Positions 8,244 to 17,411 of a stretch of 21,070 nt of DNA are shown here, one piece after another (position 1 is the stretch's first letter; each line of letters begins with the position of its first letter). The DNA comes from CALAED01 sp937891035 (lineage in GTDB: Bacteria; Actinomycetota; Actinomycetes; Streptosporangiales; Streptosporangiaceae). The translations under genes and the position numbers were made by a program. The stretch is from positions 1 through 21,070 of the forward strand of contig DASQSZ010000427.1 of assembly GCA_035642125.1 (NCBI GenBank). The letters run 5' to 3'. The notes under the pieces were generated by a model. That model worked only from the letters and a program-made list of their open reading frames with translations. It did no database searches and was not told the origin of the DNA.

Positions 8244-8832
8244 CTTCCTGAGTCCGGTCAAGGGCTTCGGCGTCGCCTTCCACCAGATGTTCTCGAAGGT
8301 CGAGACCGTCGAGTATCCCGAGGTCAAAAGGCCCACAGCGCCGCGCTTCCACGGCCGCCACCAGCTGAACCGCTGGCCGGACGGCCTGGAAAAGTGCATC
8401 GGCTGTGAGCTGTGCGCGTGGGCCTGCCCGGCGGACGCGATCTACGTCGAGGGCGCCGACAACACCGAGGAGGAGCGGTACTCCCCTGGCGAGCGCTATG
8501 GCCGGACGTATCAGATCAACTACCTGCGCTGCATCCTTTGCGGCCTATGCATCGAGGCGTGCCCGACCAGAGCGCTCACGATGACCAACGAATATGAGCT
8601 CGCCGATGACAGCCGGGAGAGCCTTATTTATACGAAGGAAATGCTCCTCGCGCCGCTGAAGGAAGGCATGGAGGCGCCGCCGCACCCCATGCGCCTCGGC
8701 GAGACCGAAGAGGACTACTACCGGCTCGGTCTCGGGGCCGATTCGGACTCCACCGCCAACCCGCGCAGTGCCGGTTCGGACCCCGCCACCCCGCCCAAGG
8801 CCGGTTTTTCCAAGGACGGGGAGTCCGACTGA
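8230..8832 (+). CDS. nuoI: NADH-quinone oxidoreductase subunit I (two [4Fe-4S])
   Basis: NuoI (200 aa) is an 8Fe ferredoxin-like subunit carrying clusters N6a and N6b, which pass electrons to N2 in NuoB. Two CxxCxxCxxxC motifs are present: C56, C59, C62, C66 (KCIGCELCAWACP) and C101, C104, C107, C111 (RCILCGLCIEACP). GTG 8230 is selected over the longer upstream frame because AAGGAGGT at 8217-8224 sits six nt before it and the protein starts with the usual amphipathic GFTDFLSPVKGFGVAFHQMF. The gene begins inside nuoH (14-nt overlap). The last 40 residues or so (Ser/Asp/Pro-rich) extend beyond the conserved core and look disordered. The stop overlaps the nuoJ ATG as TGATG. Confidence 0.97.
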   Translation: MGFTDFLSPVKGFGVAFHQMFSKVETVEYPEVKRPTAPRFHGRHQLNRWPDGLEKCIGCELCAWACPADAIYVEGADNTEEERYSPGERYGRTYQINYLRCILCGLCIEACPTRALTMTNEYELADDSRESLIYTKEMLLAPLKEGMEAPPHPMRLGETEEDYYRLGLGADSDSTANPRSAGSDPATPPKAGFSKDGESD

Positions 8833-9671
8833 TGTTCTGGGTGATCGCCGTCGTGTCCGTGCCGGCCGCGCTCGGCATGATCTTCGCGCGTAAGGCGGTC
8901 TACTGCGCGCTGCTGCTCGCGGTGGTGATGCTGTCGCTGGCCACCGCGTACGCCGTGCTCGAAGCGCCGTTCCTCGCCTTCGTGCAGGTGATCGTATACA
9001 CCGGCGCGGTGCTGATGCTGTTTCTGTTCGTGATCATGCTGGTGGGGGTGAGCTCGACCGACTCACTGGTCGAGACGATCCGCGGGCAGCGGCTGTGGGC
9101 CGGGATCGCCGGCCTGGGCTTCATCGTGCTCCTGATCCTCGGCCTCGGCCAGGCGACGCTGCCGGCGGCCAGGGGACTTGCCGGGGCCAACAGGGACGGC
9201 AACGTCCAGGGGCTGGCGGCCCTGGTATTCACCAAGTACGTGTTCGCCTTCGAGGTGACGAGCGCACTGCTGATCACCGCCGCGCTCGGCGCGATGGTGC
9301 TCGCGCACCGGGAGCGCACGTCCCCCAAGCCCACGCAAAAGGAGCTGTCCAGGCGGCGCTTCGAGAGCGGCCGGCACCCCGCCCCGCTCCCCGGGCCCGG
9401 CACGTACGCCAGGCACAACGCGGTGGACATGCCGGCGCTGCTGCCCGACGGCTCTGTCTCCGAACTGTCCGTGAACCCGGTGATCGGCGGACGGCCCGAG
9501 CTCAACCGGTCGCTGCACACCGACCTAGAGGGGGAGACCGAGCGGGACGCGGTGGCCGACGACGTCGCCGCCGTGCGCGCCGCGACCGTCAGGGGCGAGG
9601 CCGAGCCGCGGCCGGGCACCGACGCGCGCTCGGGCGGGCCTTCGGGCGCGAAGGAGGACGGCCGCAAATGA
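8832..9671 (+). CDS. nuoJ: NADH-quinone oxidoreductase subunit J (membrane)
   Basis: NuoJ is a proton-channel subunit between NuoH and the antiporter-like subunits. The first 155 residues hold about five membrane helices. They include the conserved stretch AVLEAPFLAFVQVIVYTGAV and the following LMLFLFVIMLVG, which contains the pi-bulge helix known from complex I structures. The C-terminal 120 residues are hydrophilic, rich in Arg, Asp, Pro and Gly, and make the protein much longer (279 aa) than E. coli NuoJ; other actinobacterial NuoJ proteins are also long. ATG 8832 overlaps the nuoI stop. The stop at 9669-9671 shares ATGA with linker micro-ORF C. Confidence 0.95.
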   Translation: MFWVIAVVSVPAALGMIFARKAVYCALLLAVVMLSLATAYAVLEAPFLAFVQVIVYTGAVLMLFLFVIMLVGVSSTDSLVETIRGQRLWAGIAGLGFIVLLILGLGQATLPAARGLAGANRDGNVQGLAALVFTKYVFAFEVTSALLITAALGAMVLAHRERTSPKPTQKELSRRRFESGRHPAPLPGPGTYARHNAVDMPALLPDGSVSELSVNPVIGGRPELNRSLHTDLEGETERDAVADDVAAVRAATVRGEAEPRPGTDARSGGPSGAKEDGRK

Positions 9672-9721
9672 GCGTGCGCGAGGCGAAGAGCGCGCCGAGC
9701 GCTGAGCGGGAGGCGCTGTGA
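9668..9721 (+). CDS. Linker micro-ORF C between nuoJ and nuoK
   Basis: A 17-codon frame, MSVREAKSAPSAEREAL, fills the 46-nt gap exactly. Its ATG at 9668 shares ATGA with the nuoJ stop, and its TGA (9719-9721) shares GTGA with the nuoK start at 9718. It is the shortest and cleanest copy of the spacer family. ATGAGC, then GCGCGAGGCGAAGAGCGCGCC, then GAGCGCTGAGCGGGAGGC each find counterparts in the copies at 185, 3004 and 11981. GCGCG and CGCGC could pair around a ten-base loop. The GCGGGAGG end acts as the nuoK ribosome site. Function is not known; continuous coupling of J to K is the simplest reading. Confidence 0.45.
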   Translation: MSVREAKSAPSAEREAL

Positions 9722-10008
9722 ATTACGTGATCCTGTCGGCGATCCTGTTCACCATCGGGGCGCTCGGGGTGCTCATCAGGCGTAACGCCATTGTGGTGTT
9801 CATGTGCGTCGAGCTCATGCTCAACGCCGCCAATCTGGCGTTCGTGAGCTTCGCCCGGATGAGCGGCAATCTCGACGGGCAGGTCATCGCCTTCTTCGTG
9901 ATGGTCGTGGCCGCGGCCGAGGTCGTGGTCGGGCTGGCGATCATTATGACGATCTTCCGAAGCCGCAGGTCTTCGTCGGTCGACGACGCCAACCTGCTGA
10001 AGTACTAG
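9718..10008 (+). CDS. nuoK: NADH-quinone oxidoreductase subunit K (membrane)
   Basis: NuoK (96 aa) is a three-helix membrane subunit similar to MrpC. The sequence shows helix 1 (NYVILSAILFTIGALGVLI), helix 2 with the conserved Glu (VFMCVELMLNAANLAFV) and helix 3 with the second Glu (IAFFVMVVAAAEVVVGLAII). These two membrane glutamates are part of the central proton path known for the family. GTG 9718 is the start: GGGAGG is six nt upstream and no other start fits the normal length. The gene ends with TAG at 10006-10008, and an unusual repeat-rich spacer separates it from nuoL. Confidence 0.97.
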   Translation: MNYVILSAILFTIGALGVLIRRNAIVVFMCVELMLNAANLAFVSFARMSGNLDGQVIAFFVMVVAAAEVVVGLAIIMTIFRSRRSSSVDDANLLKY

Positions 10009-10018
10009 CCGTACGACG

Positions 10019-10068
10019 AACGAGAAGTACTTAAACGAGAAGTACTTAGACGTACTTAGACGTACTGA
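10019..10068 (+). repeat. Iterated GTACTT repeat between nuoK and nuoL
   Basis: The spacer holds two perfect tandem copies of the 15-mer AACGAGAAGTACTTA (10019-10033, 10034-10048). They are followed by two copies of a 10-mer, GACGTACTTA and GACGTACTGA (10049-10058, 10059-10068). The shared core GTACT recurs at 10027, 10042, 10052 and 10062, and also at 10002 at the nuoK 3' end. AAGTACTT is itself palindromic. The stretch is much richer in A/T than its surroundings, and its last copy runs into GAGGGTGG, the nuoL ribosome site. It may have arisen by slippage, or it could be a protein-binding or RNA-processing element; nothing here decides. Confidence 0.85.
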
Positions 10069-10076
10069 GGGTGGAC

Positions 10077-11980
<1,904 letters not shown>

Positions 11981-11984
<4 letters not shown>

Positions 11985-12070
11985 GCGACGTGCGCGAGGC
12001 AACGACGAGAACCGGCCACGAGGAGAACCCGCCGAGCGTGCGGAGTGAACGAAAGGCGCGCGCATGCTGA
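11981..12070 (+). CDS. Linker micro-ORF D between nuoL and nuoM
   Basis: This is a 29-codon frame beginning with GTG 11981, which shares GTGA with the nuoL stop. It ends with TGA at 12068-12070, four bases inside nuoM. The peptide starts MSDVREATTRTGHEENPPSV and ends in SERKARAC. The 5' end (GTGAGCGACGTGCGCGAGGC) resembles linker C (ATGAGCGTGCGCGAGGC), and the CCGCCGAGCGTGCGGAGTGAACG part corresponds to the GCGCCGAGCGCTGAGCGGG part of C. A central stretch of about 25 nt is unrelated, which makes this the most diverged of the four related copies. AAAGG near the end could serve nuoM. Translation is inferred. Confidence 0.35.
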
Positions 12071-13614
12071 CCACCCTCATCGCGATCCCGGCTCTGGGGG
12101 CCCTGCTCGTGGCGATGCTGCCCAGGGGCGCGGACGCGCTGGCCAAGTGGGCGGCGTTCGCCGTCTCGATCGTCGTGGCGGCGCTGACCCTGGTCATGGC
12201 GGTCCAGTTCGAAGCGAACGGGCCGCGGTTCCAGTTCACCCAGACGTACTGGTGGATCGAGCAGTTCGGCGTGCACTGGGCGGTCGGCGTCGACGGCGTC
12301 GCGCTGGTCCTCATCGGGCTTTCGGTGATCTTGGTACCGGTCGTGGTGCTGGCCTCCTGGACCGACGCGGACCGCTCCGGCGCCTCCGAGTCGGCCGGGG
12401 AAGCCCCGCCACCCAAACGGTCGGTGAAGACGTACTTCGCGCTGCTGCTGAGCCTCGAAGCGATGATCATCGGGGTCTTCGCCGCGACCGACCTCTTCCT
12501 GTTCTACGTCTTCTTCGAGGCCATGCTGGTCCCGGTGTACTTCATCATCGGGTCCTATGGCGGGCCGCAGCGCTCGTACGCGGCGGTGAAGTTCCTGCTC
12601 TACTCGCTGTTCGGCGGGCTGCTCATGCTGGCCGCCGTGATCGCGCTCTACGTCGTCTCGGACGCGAACTCGTTCCTGATGAGCGACCTGGCGCGGGCGG
12701 ACCTCGACGTCGGCACCGCCCGGTGGCTGTTCCTCGGTTTCTTCATCGCCTTCGCCATCAAGGCGCCGCTGGTGCCGTTCCACACTTGGCTGCCCGACGC
12801 CGCCGGGCAATCGCCGCCCGCCGCGCTCGTGCTGGTCGTCGGCGTCCTGGACAAGGTCGGCACGTTCGGGATGCTGCGCTTTTGCCTGGAGCTGTTCCCC
12901 GAGGCGTCGAGGTGGTTCACCCCGGTGGTGCTCACGCTCGCGGTGGTCGGGATCGTGTACGGGGCCATCCTGGCGATCGGGCAGGTGGACCTGAAGCGGC
13001 TGATCGCCTACACGTCGATCTCGCACTTCGGGTTCATCGCGCTCGGCATCTTCGCGATGACGTCCCAGGGGCAGTCGGGCGCGACCCTCTACATGGTCAA
13101 CCACGGGTTCTCCACCGGGGCGCTGTTCCTGATCGCCGGATTCATGATCACGCGGCGGGGGTCGGCCAGGATCGACGCGTTCGGCGGCGTGCAGAAGGTC
13201 GCGCCGCTGCTGGCCGGCACCTTCCTCATCGCCGGGCTTTCCGGGCTCGGCCTGCCGGGGCTTTCGTCGTTCGTGAGCGAGTTCCTGGTGCTGGTCGGCA
13301 CGTTCACCCGCTATGAGGTGGCTGCGGTCATCGGCACCGTAGGGATCATCCTGGCATCCGTCTACATCCTGTGGATGTACCAGCGGACCATGAACGGCCC
13401 GACGGCGGAGAAGGTCGCCGCCATGCCCGATCTGTCCCGGCGGGAGGTCGTCGCCGTGGCGCCGGTCGTGGCCCTCATCGTGGCGCTCGGCTTCTTCCCC
13501 CAGCCGCTGCTTGACGTGATCAACCCCTCGGTGCGGCAGACCTTGAGCCGGGTGCAGATGCAAGATCCCCAGCCCACCGTCGAGACGGCCGTACAGCAGG
13601 GAGAACGCCCGTGA
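12064..13614 (+). CDS. nuoM: NADH-quinone oxidoreductase subunit M (antiporter-like, membrane)
   Basis: NuoM (516 aa, about 14 helices) is the middle-distal proton-pumping subunit. Residues E152 (YVFFEAMLVPVYFIIG), K233 (FAIKAPLVPFHTWLPDAAG), K264 (VLDKVGTFGMLRF) and E406 (SSFVSEFLVLVGTF) correspond to the E144, K234, K265 and E407 set of E. coli NuoM, so the pump path is intact. Residues 101-122 form a polar loop (DADRSGASESAGEAPPPKRS) between helices that is longer than in E. coli. ATG 12064 follows AAAGG and lies inside the end of linker micro-ORF D. The stop shares GTGA with the micro-ORF at 13611. Confidence 0.97.
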   Translation: MLTTLIAIPALGALLVAMLPRGADALAKWAAFAVSIVVAALTLVMAVQFEANGPRFQFTQTYWWIEQFGVHWAVGVDGVALVLIGLSVILVPVVVLASWTDADRSGASESAGEAPPPKRSVKTYFALLLSLEAMIIGVFAATDLFLFYVFFEAMLVPVYFIIGSYGGPQRSYAAVKFLLYSLFGGLLMLAAVIALYVVSDANSFLMSDLARADLDVGTARWLFLGFFIAFAIKAPLVPFHTWLPDAAGQSPPAALVLVVGVLDKVGTFGMLRFCLELFPEASRWFTPVVLTLAVVGIVYGAILAIGQVDLKRLIAYTSISHFGFIALGIFAMTSQGQSGATLYMVNHGFSTGALFLIAGFMITRRGSARIDAFGGVQKVAPLLAGTFLIAGLSGLGLPGLSSFVSEFLVLVGTFTRYEVAAVIGTVGIILASVYILWMYQRTMNGPTAEKVAAMPDLSRREVVAVAPVVALIVALGFFPQPLLDVINPSVRQTLSRVQMQDPQPTVETAVQQGERP

Positions 13615-13709
13615 CCCCGCTTGCGACTCCGCTTGTGACGCCGCTTGTGACGCCGCCTGCCCGCGCGCGCCTGATGACGCAGTCAGTGACAAGGATGAGC
13701 GACCGATGA
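13611..13709 (+). CDS. Linker micro-ORF E between nuoM and nuoN, repeat-based
   Basis: The 91-nt gap is one 32-codon frame. GTG 13611 shares GTGA with the nuoM stop, and TGA 13707-13709 shares ATGA with the nuoN start at 13706. The peptide begins MTPLATPLVTPLVTPPARAR and ends MTQSVTRMSDR. The first half comes from a 12-bp tandem repeat (PLAT, PLVT, PLVT). Unlike linkers A to D the sequence is unrelated, yet the arrangement is the same: it starts on the upstream stop and ends on the downstream start. AAGGATGAG provides a possible ribosome site for nuoN. A GTG start and two overlaps are the only evidence for translation. Confidence 0.35.
   Translation: MTPLATPLVTPLVTPPARARLMTQSVTRMSDR
13617..13652 (+). 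repeat. 12-bp tandem repeat, three units, in nuoM-nuoN spacer
   Basis: Three consecutive 12-mers lie here: CCGCTTGCGACT (13617-13628), CCGCTTGTGACG (13629-13640) and CCGCTTGTGACG (13641-13652). A partial fourth (CCGCCTG) follows. The period is a multiple of three, so unit-number changes would keep the overlapping micro-ORF in frame. Each later unit contains GTGA. Confidence 0.85.
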
Positions 13710-15265
13710 ACTCCGTATCTGTCCTCGCGGCCCCGGAGATCCACGCCCCGCCCGTGGAGTTCAGTCAGCTCGCACCGATGCTGATCGTCTTCGGCGCCGC
13801 CATCGTGGGGGTGCTGGCCGAGGCGTTCGTCGCCCGCCCCGCGCGCTACGCCGTCCAGTTCCCGCTGGCCCTTGTCGGTCTCGCCGCCGCCTTCTGCTGG
13901 ACGCTGTGGCTGGGCTTTTCCGAAAAGCCGCAGCACGCGGCGGCCGACGGCGCGGTCGCCGTCGACGGGCCGACCCTGTTCATCCAAGGCACGATCCTCG
14001 TCCTTGCCATGCTGAGCCTGCTGCTGATCGCCGAGCGGGCGCAGGATGCGTTCACCGCGCAAGCGGCCGCACTGCCCGGCAGCGAGGCCGAGCAGGAGAG
14101 CATGGCCGACGGCGGGATCCAAACGGAGATCTTCCCGCTGACGCTGTTCGCGGTGGGCGGCATGATGCTGTTCCCCGCCGCCAACGACCTGCTGACCATG
14201 TTCGTCGGGCTCGAGGTCATGTCGCTGCCGCTGTACCTGCTGTGCGGGCTCGCGCGGCGGCGGCGCCTGCTCTCGCAGGAGGCCGCGGTCAAGTACTTCT
14301 TGCTCGGCGCGTTCTCCTCGGCGTTCTTCCTGTACGGCACCGCGCTGTTGTACGGGTATGCCGGCTCGGTCCGGCTGTCGGCCATCTCGGCCGCGCTGAG
14401 CCGGTCGGGCGGCAGCGAAACCCTGCTGCTGGCCGGGGTGGCGCTGTTGTCGGTCGGACTGTTGTTCAAGATCGGCGCGGTGCCGTTCCATCCGTGGAAG
14501 CCGGACGTCTACCAGGGCGCGCCGACGCCGATCACCGCGCTGATGGCCTCCTGCACGGTGGTGGCCGCGGTGGGCGCCGCGCTCCGGGTGTTCTATGTCG
14601 CGTTCGAAACGCTGCGGTGGGACTGGCGGCCGATGATGTGGGGCGTCGCCATCCTCACCATGATGGTCGGCGCGATCGTCGCCATCACCCAGACCGACAT
14701 CAAGCGGATGCTGGCCTATTCGTCGATCGCGCACGGCGGTTTCCTGCTCACCGGCATCGTGGCGACCTCGGAGAGCGGCCTGTCCGCCACGCTGTTCTAT
14801 CTGGCGGCCTACGGATTCACCACGGTGGGCGCGTTCGCCATCGTGACCATGGTGCGCGACACGACCGGCGAGGCCGGGCATCTGGGCCGCTGGGCGGGGC
14901 TCGGCCGGCGCTCGCCGGTGATCGCCGGCATCTTCGCCTTCTTCTTGCTCGCCTTCGCCGGGATCCCGCTGACCAGCGGATTTACTGGGAAATTTGCGGT
15001 ATTTCAGGCGGCGGCGGACGGCGGCGCGGTGCCGTTGGTGATCGTGGGCGTGCTCTCCTCGGCCATCGCCGCGTTCTTTTATGTCCGCGTCATCGTCGTC
15101 ATGTTCTTCAGCGAGCCAGAGCCGGACGCGCCGAGCGTGGTGACCACCGCCACAACGGCGACCACGGTGGCGCTGGGTCTGACGGCTACTGTGGTACTCG
15201 GCGTGCTGCCGCAGCCCATGCTCGACCTGGCCGGCCAGGCGGCGACGCAGTTGTTCGTACGGTAG
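13706..15265 (+). CDS. nuoN: NADH-quinone oxidoreductase subunit N (antiporter-like, membrane)
   Basis: NuoN (519 aa, about 14 helices) is the antiporter-like subunit closest to NuoK. E170 lies in MFVGLEVMSLPLYLL and K255 in LLFKIGAVPFHPWKPDVYQGAPTPITALMA. The third motif, TDIKRMLAYSSIAHGGFLL, is also present, as is PLTSGFTGKFAVF near the C-terminal half. A polar segment around residues 110-140 (ERAQDAFTAQAAALPGSEAE) separates early helices. ATG 13706 shares ATGA with the stop of micro-ORF E and is the only start giving the normal N-terminus. The gene ends with TAG at 15263-15265; the polyprenyl synthase follows after 11 nt. Confidence 0.97.
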   Translation: MNSVSVLAAPEIHAPPVEFSQLAPMLIVFGAAIVGVLAEAFVARPARYAVQFPLALVGLAAAFCWTLWLGFSEKPQHAAADGAVAVDGPTLFIQGTILVLAMLSLLLIAERAQDAFTAQAAALPGSEAEQESMADGGIQTEIFPLTLFAVGGMMLFPAANDLLTMFVGLEVMSLPLYLLCGLARRRRLLSQEAAVKYFLLGAFSSAFFLYGTALLYGYAGSVRLSAISAALSRSGGSETLLLAGVALLSVGLLFKIGAVPFHPWKPDVYQGAPTPITALMASCTVVAAVGAALRVFYVAFETLRWDWRPMMWGVAILTMMVGAIVAITQTDIKRMLAYSSIAHGGFLLTGIVATSESGLSATLFYLAAYGFTTVGAFAIVTMVRDTTGEAGHLGRWAGLGRRSPVIAGIFAFFLLAFAGIPLTSGFTGKFAVFQAAADGGAVPLVIVGVLSSAIAAFFYVRVIVVMFFSEPEPDAPSVVTTATTATTVALGLTATVVLGVLPQPMLDLAGQAATQLFVR

Positions 15266-15276
15266 GGGGAACGACA

Positions 15277-16278
15277 GTGGTGAGTGGTGCCGTTCCGCTC
15301 GGATTGCCGGTCGACGGCGCGCTCGCGGATGACGTACAAGAACGACTCGGCTTCGTTGAGGATCTCCTGCTGAGCTCGGTGCGCAGCGACGACGCGCTGC
15401 TCGCCGAGGCGTCCAAACACCTCATGGAGGCGGGCGGAAAGCGATTTCGCCCGATGCTCGTCCTGCTCGCCTCGCACTTCGGCAACCCGGCGGCGCCGGG
15501 GGTCATCGTGGCCGCGGTGGTGGTCGAGCTGACCCACCTGGCCACGCTGTACCACGACGATGTCATGGACGAGGCGGTGCTGCGCCGCGGCGAGGTGTCG
15601 GCCAACTCCCGGTGGACCAACACCATCGCGATCCTCACCGGCGACTACCTGTTCGCGCGGGCGTCGGACCTGCTCGCCGACCTCGGGCCCGAGGCGGTGC
15701 GGATCCAGGCCCGTACGTTCGCCCGGCTGGTGCGGGGACAGATCCAGGAGACGATCGGCCCGGGGCCCGACGCCGACCCGCTCAAGCACTACCTACAGGT
15801 GGTGGCCGACAAGACCGCGTCGTTGATCGCGACATCCGGCCAGTTCGGTGCGCTGATGGCGGGCGCGCCGCCGCACGTGGTCGACACGGTCACCTCGGCC
15901 TGCGAGAAGATCGGCGTCGCGTTCCAGCTGTCGGACGACATCCTCGACATCGCGTCGGAGTCCCACGAATCGGGCAAGACACCGGGCACCGACCTACGCG
16001 AAGGCATCCATACCCTACCCATCCTGCACGTACTGGCCGCCCAGGATCGGCGCGACCGGCGGCTACGCCAGCTGCTGCGCGACACCGACCTCACCGACGA
16101 CGCGCTGCACGCCGAGGCGCTCACCTTGCTGCGCGCGCACCCGGCCATGGACCGGGCCCGCGCCGACCTGCGCAGGTGGACCGAGGACGCCCGTACCGAG
16201 CTGGGCACGCTCCCCGACGGACCGGCGCGCGCCGCCTTCGAGGCGCTCTGCGACTACGTGGTCTCTCGTACCGGCTGA
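15277..16278 (+). CDS. Long-chain polyprenyl diphosphate synthase
   Basis: This trans-prenyltransferase (333 aa) condenses isopentenyl diphosphate onto an allylic diphosphate. GGKRFRP lies at 53-59, the first Asp-rich motif DDVMD at 94-98 and the second DDILD at 220-224, with the GQ.QE motif (RGQIQET) between them. The residue five before the first motif is Ala (A89), small as in long-chain (hepta- to decaprenyl) enzymes; chain length cannot be read exactly. Sitting 11 nt after nuoN, with AGGGGGA as ribosome site, it is most likely co-transcribed with nuo and makes the menaquinone side chain. GTG 15277 is the start; GTG 15280 is equally possible. The 3' end overlaps the convergent rarD-like gene by 25 bp. 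Confidence 0.92.
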   Translation: MVSGAVPLGLPVDGALADDVQERLGFVEDLLLSSVRSDDALLAEASKHLMEAGGKRFRPMLVLLASHFGNPAAPGVIVAAVVVELTHLATLYHDDVMDEAVLRRGEVSANSRWTNTIAILTGDYLFARASDLLADLGPEAVRIQARTFARLVRGQIQETIGPGPDADPLKHYLQVVADKTASLIATSGQFGALMAGAPPHVVDTVTSACEKIGVAFQLSDDILDIASESHESGKTPGTDLREGIHTLPILHVLAAQDRRDRRLRQLLRDTDLTDDALHAEALTLLRAHPAMDRARADLRRWTEDARTELGTLPDGPARAAFEALCDYVVSRTG

Positions 16279-17189
16279 GGCGGCGACTCGGCCGTACGCG
16301 GCGGCTCGGCTCGACGATCACCGCCGGCCCGCGCGCGCAGGCCGTCGACGCTGAGGATCACCAGGCCGACCCACACGAGCAGGAAGCCGATCCAGCGGCT
16401 GGCCGGCATGTCCTCGTGCTGAATGAACAGGCCGATGAGGAACTGCAGGACCGGCGCGATGTACTGCATCATCCCGAGGGCGGTCAGCGGGACGCGGATC
16501 GCGGCGCCGTTGAACAGCAGGAGCGGCACAGCGGTGACCAGACCGGCACCGGCCAGCAGCGCCGCCTGCCCCGCGCCCGCGTGCCCGAACGTTCCGGCGT
16601 CCCCGGCCTCCAGCATCCCCAGATAGACCAGCGCCGGTACGAACAGCACGAGCGTCTCGATCGTGAGGCTCTCGGCCGATGGCATGTTGGCGAACTTCTT
16701 GAGCAGCCCGTACGTCCCGAACGCGCCGGCCAGCGCCAGCGCGATCCAGGGCAGCCGTCCGTAGTCGACCGTGAGCACGATGACGGCCACCGTGCCGAGC
16801 CCGACCGCGGCCCACTGCAATGGGCGTAGCCGTTCGCGGAAGATCACGACGCCCAGCAGCACGCTGAACAGCGGATTGATGAAGTAGCCGAGCGCGGCCT
16901 CGATCGTGTGCCCGCTGTTCACGGCGTAGATGTAGGTGCCCCAGTTGCCGGCGATGACCAGGGCGGCGAGCGCCAACAGGCCCAGCCTGCGCGGTGTCAG
17001 TCGCCGGATCCACGACCAGTTGCGCGCCACCATCAAGATCGCCAACATCAGGACCAGCGACCAGACCATCCGATGCGCCAGGATCTCCACGGCCCCGGCC
17101 GGCTTGAGCAGCGGAAAGTAAAGGGGAAACAGCCCCCAGATTCCGTATGCCGCTATTCCATAAGCGACCCCACGCCGCATCTCAGGCAT
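16254..17189 (-). CDS. rarD: RarD-like EamA/DMT-family transporter
   Basis: The protein (311 aa) has about ten predicted membrane helices and opens with RRGVAYGIAAYGIWGLFPLYF, the hallmark of the RarD subgroup of the drug/metabolite transporter superfamily. LAHRMVWSL, NWGTYIYAVNSGHTIEAALGYFINPL and the late ALGMMQYIAPVLQFLIG are further RarD features. Substrates of RarD proteins are not firmly known. The C-terminal 25 residues are polar (GGDRRAEPPRTAESPPQPVR). ATG 17189 is used, with AGGA upstream; an ATG three codons later is possible. It converges with the polyprenyl synthase, and no clear terminator separates them. Confidence 0.9.
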   Translation of the reverse strand: MPEMRRGVAYGIAAYGIWGLFPLYFPLLKPAGAVEILAHRMVWSLVLMLAILMVARNWSWIRRLTPRRLGLLALAALVIAGNWGTYIYAVNSGHTIEAALGYFINPLFSVLLGVVIFRERLRPLQWAAVGLGTVAVIVLTVDYGRLPWIALALAGAFGTYGLLKKFANMPSAESLTIETLVLFVPALVYLGMLEAGDAGTFGHAGAGQAALLAGAGLVTAVPLLLFNGAAIRVPLTALGMMQYIAPVLQFLIGLFIQHEDMPASRWIGFLLVWVGLVILSVDGLRARAGGDRRAEPPRTAESPPQPVRETT

Positions 17190-17207
17190 GTCGCGATCCT
17201 AACGCGC

Positions 17208-17236
17208 ATGTAATGAGCAAATTCATGTGATGCTAA
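17208..17236 (-). promoter_or_regulatory. Possible promoter for the rarD-like gene
   Basis: On the minus strand TTAGCA (17236-17231) and TTACAT (17213-17208) are separated by exactly 17 nt in a locally A/T-rich stretch. Transcription would begin about 12 nt before the ATG at 17189. The hexamers match the sigma-70-type consensus only partly (about 4 and 3 of 6), so this is a weak call based on spacing and composition. Confidence 0.3.
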
Positions 17237-17402
17237 TGACCGTGTCAGACGCGACCACGCGGTCTGCCCGAATTTCCAGTTCTACGAGCGGGCTCCGGTC
17301 GAGGACGCCCTGACCAACGCCGGGTTCCTGGTGGAGCGCCGTCCGTACCCGCAAGAGGTCGAGACCACGACAGCGTACGTGCCGGCCCGCCGTCCGGGTT
17401 AG
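17236..17402 (+). pseudogene. Remnant of a methyltransferase gene (start stub plus C-terminal tail)
   Basis: Reading codons up to TAG 17400-17402 gives NFQFYERAPVEDALTNAGFL, then VERRPYPQEVETTTAYVPARRPG. This resembles the C-terminal tail of small class I SAM-dependent methyltransferases (F.FYER..VE..L..AGF..E.R...Y..EV.T..AY...RR). The frame is open back to 17217 but has no ATG or GTG. In another frame, ATG 17236 begins MTVSDATTR, like a methyltransferase N-terminus, and stays open for 25 codons. The simplest reading is one gene that lost its middle (SAM-binding core), with a junction near 17262-17271. It lies between rarD and msrA. The match is from memory of the family and needs a search. 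Confidence 0.5.
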
Positions 17403-17411
17403 CCTGGACGT

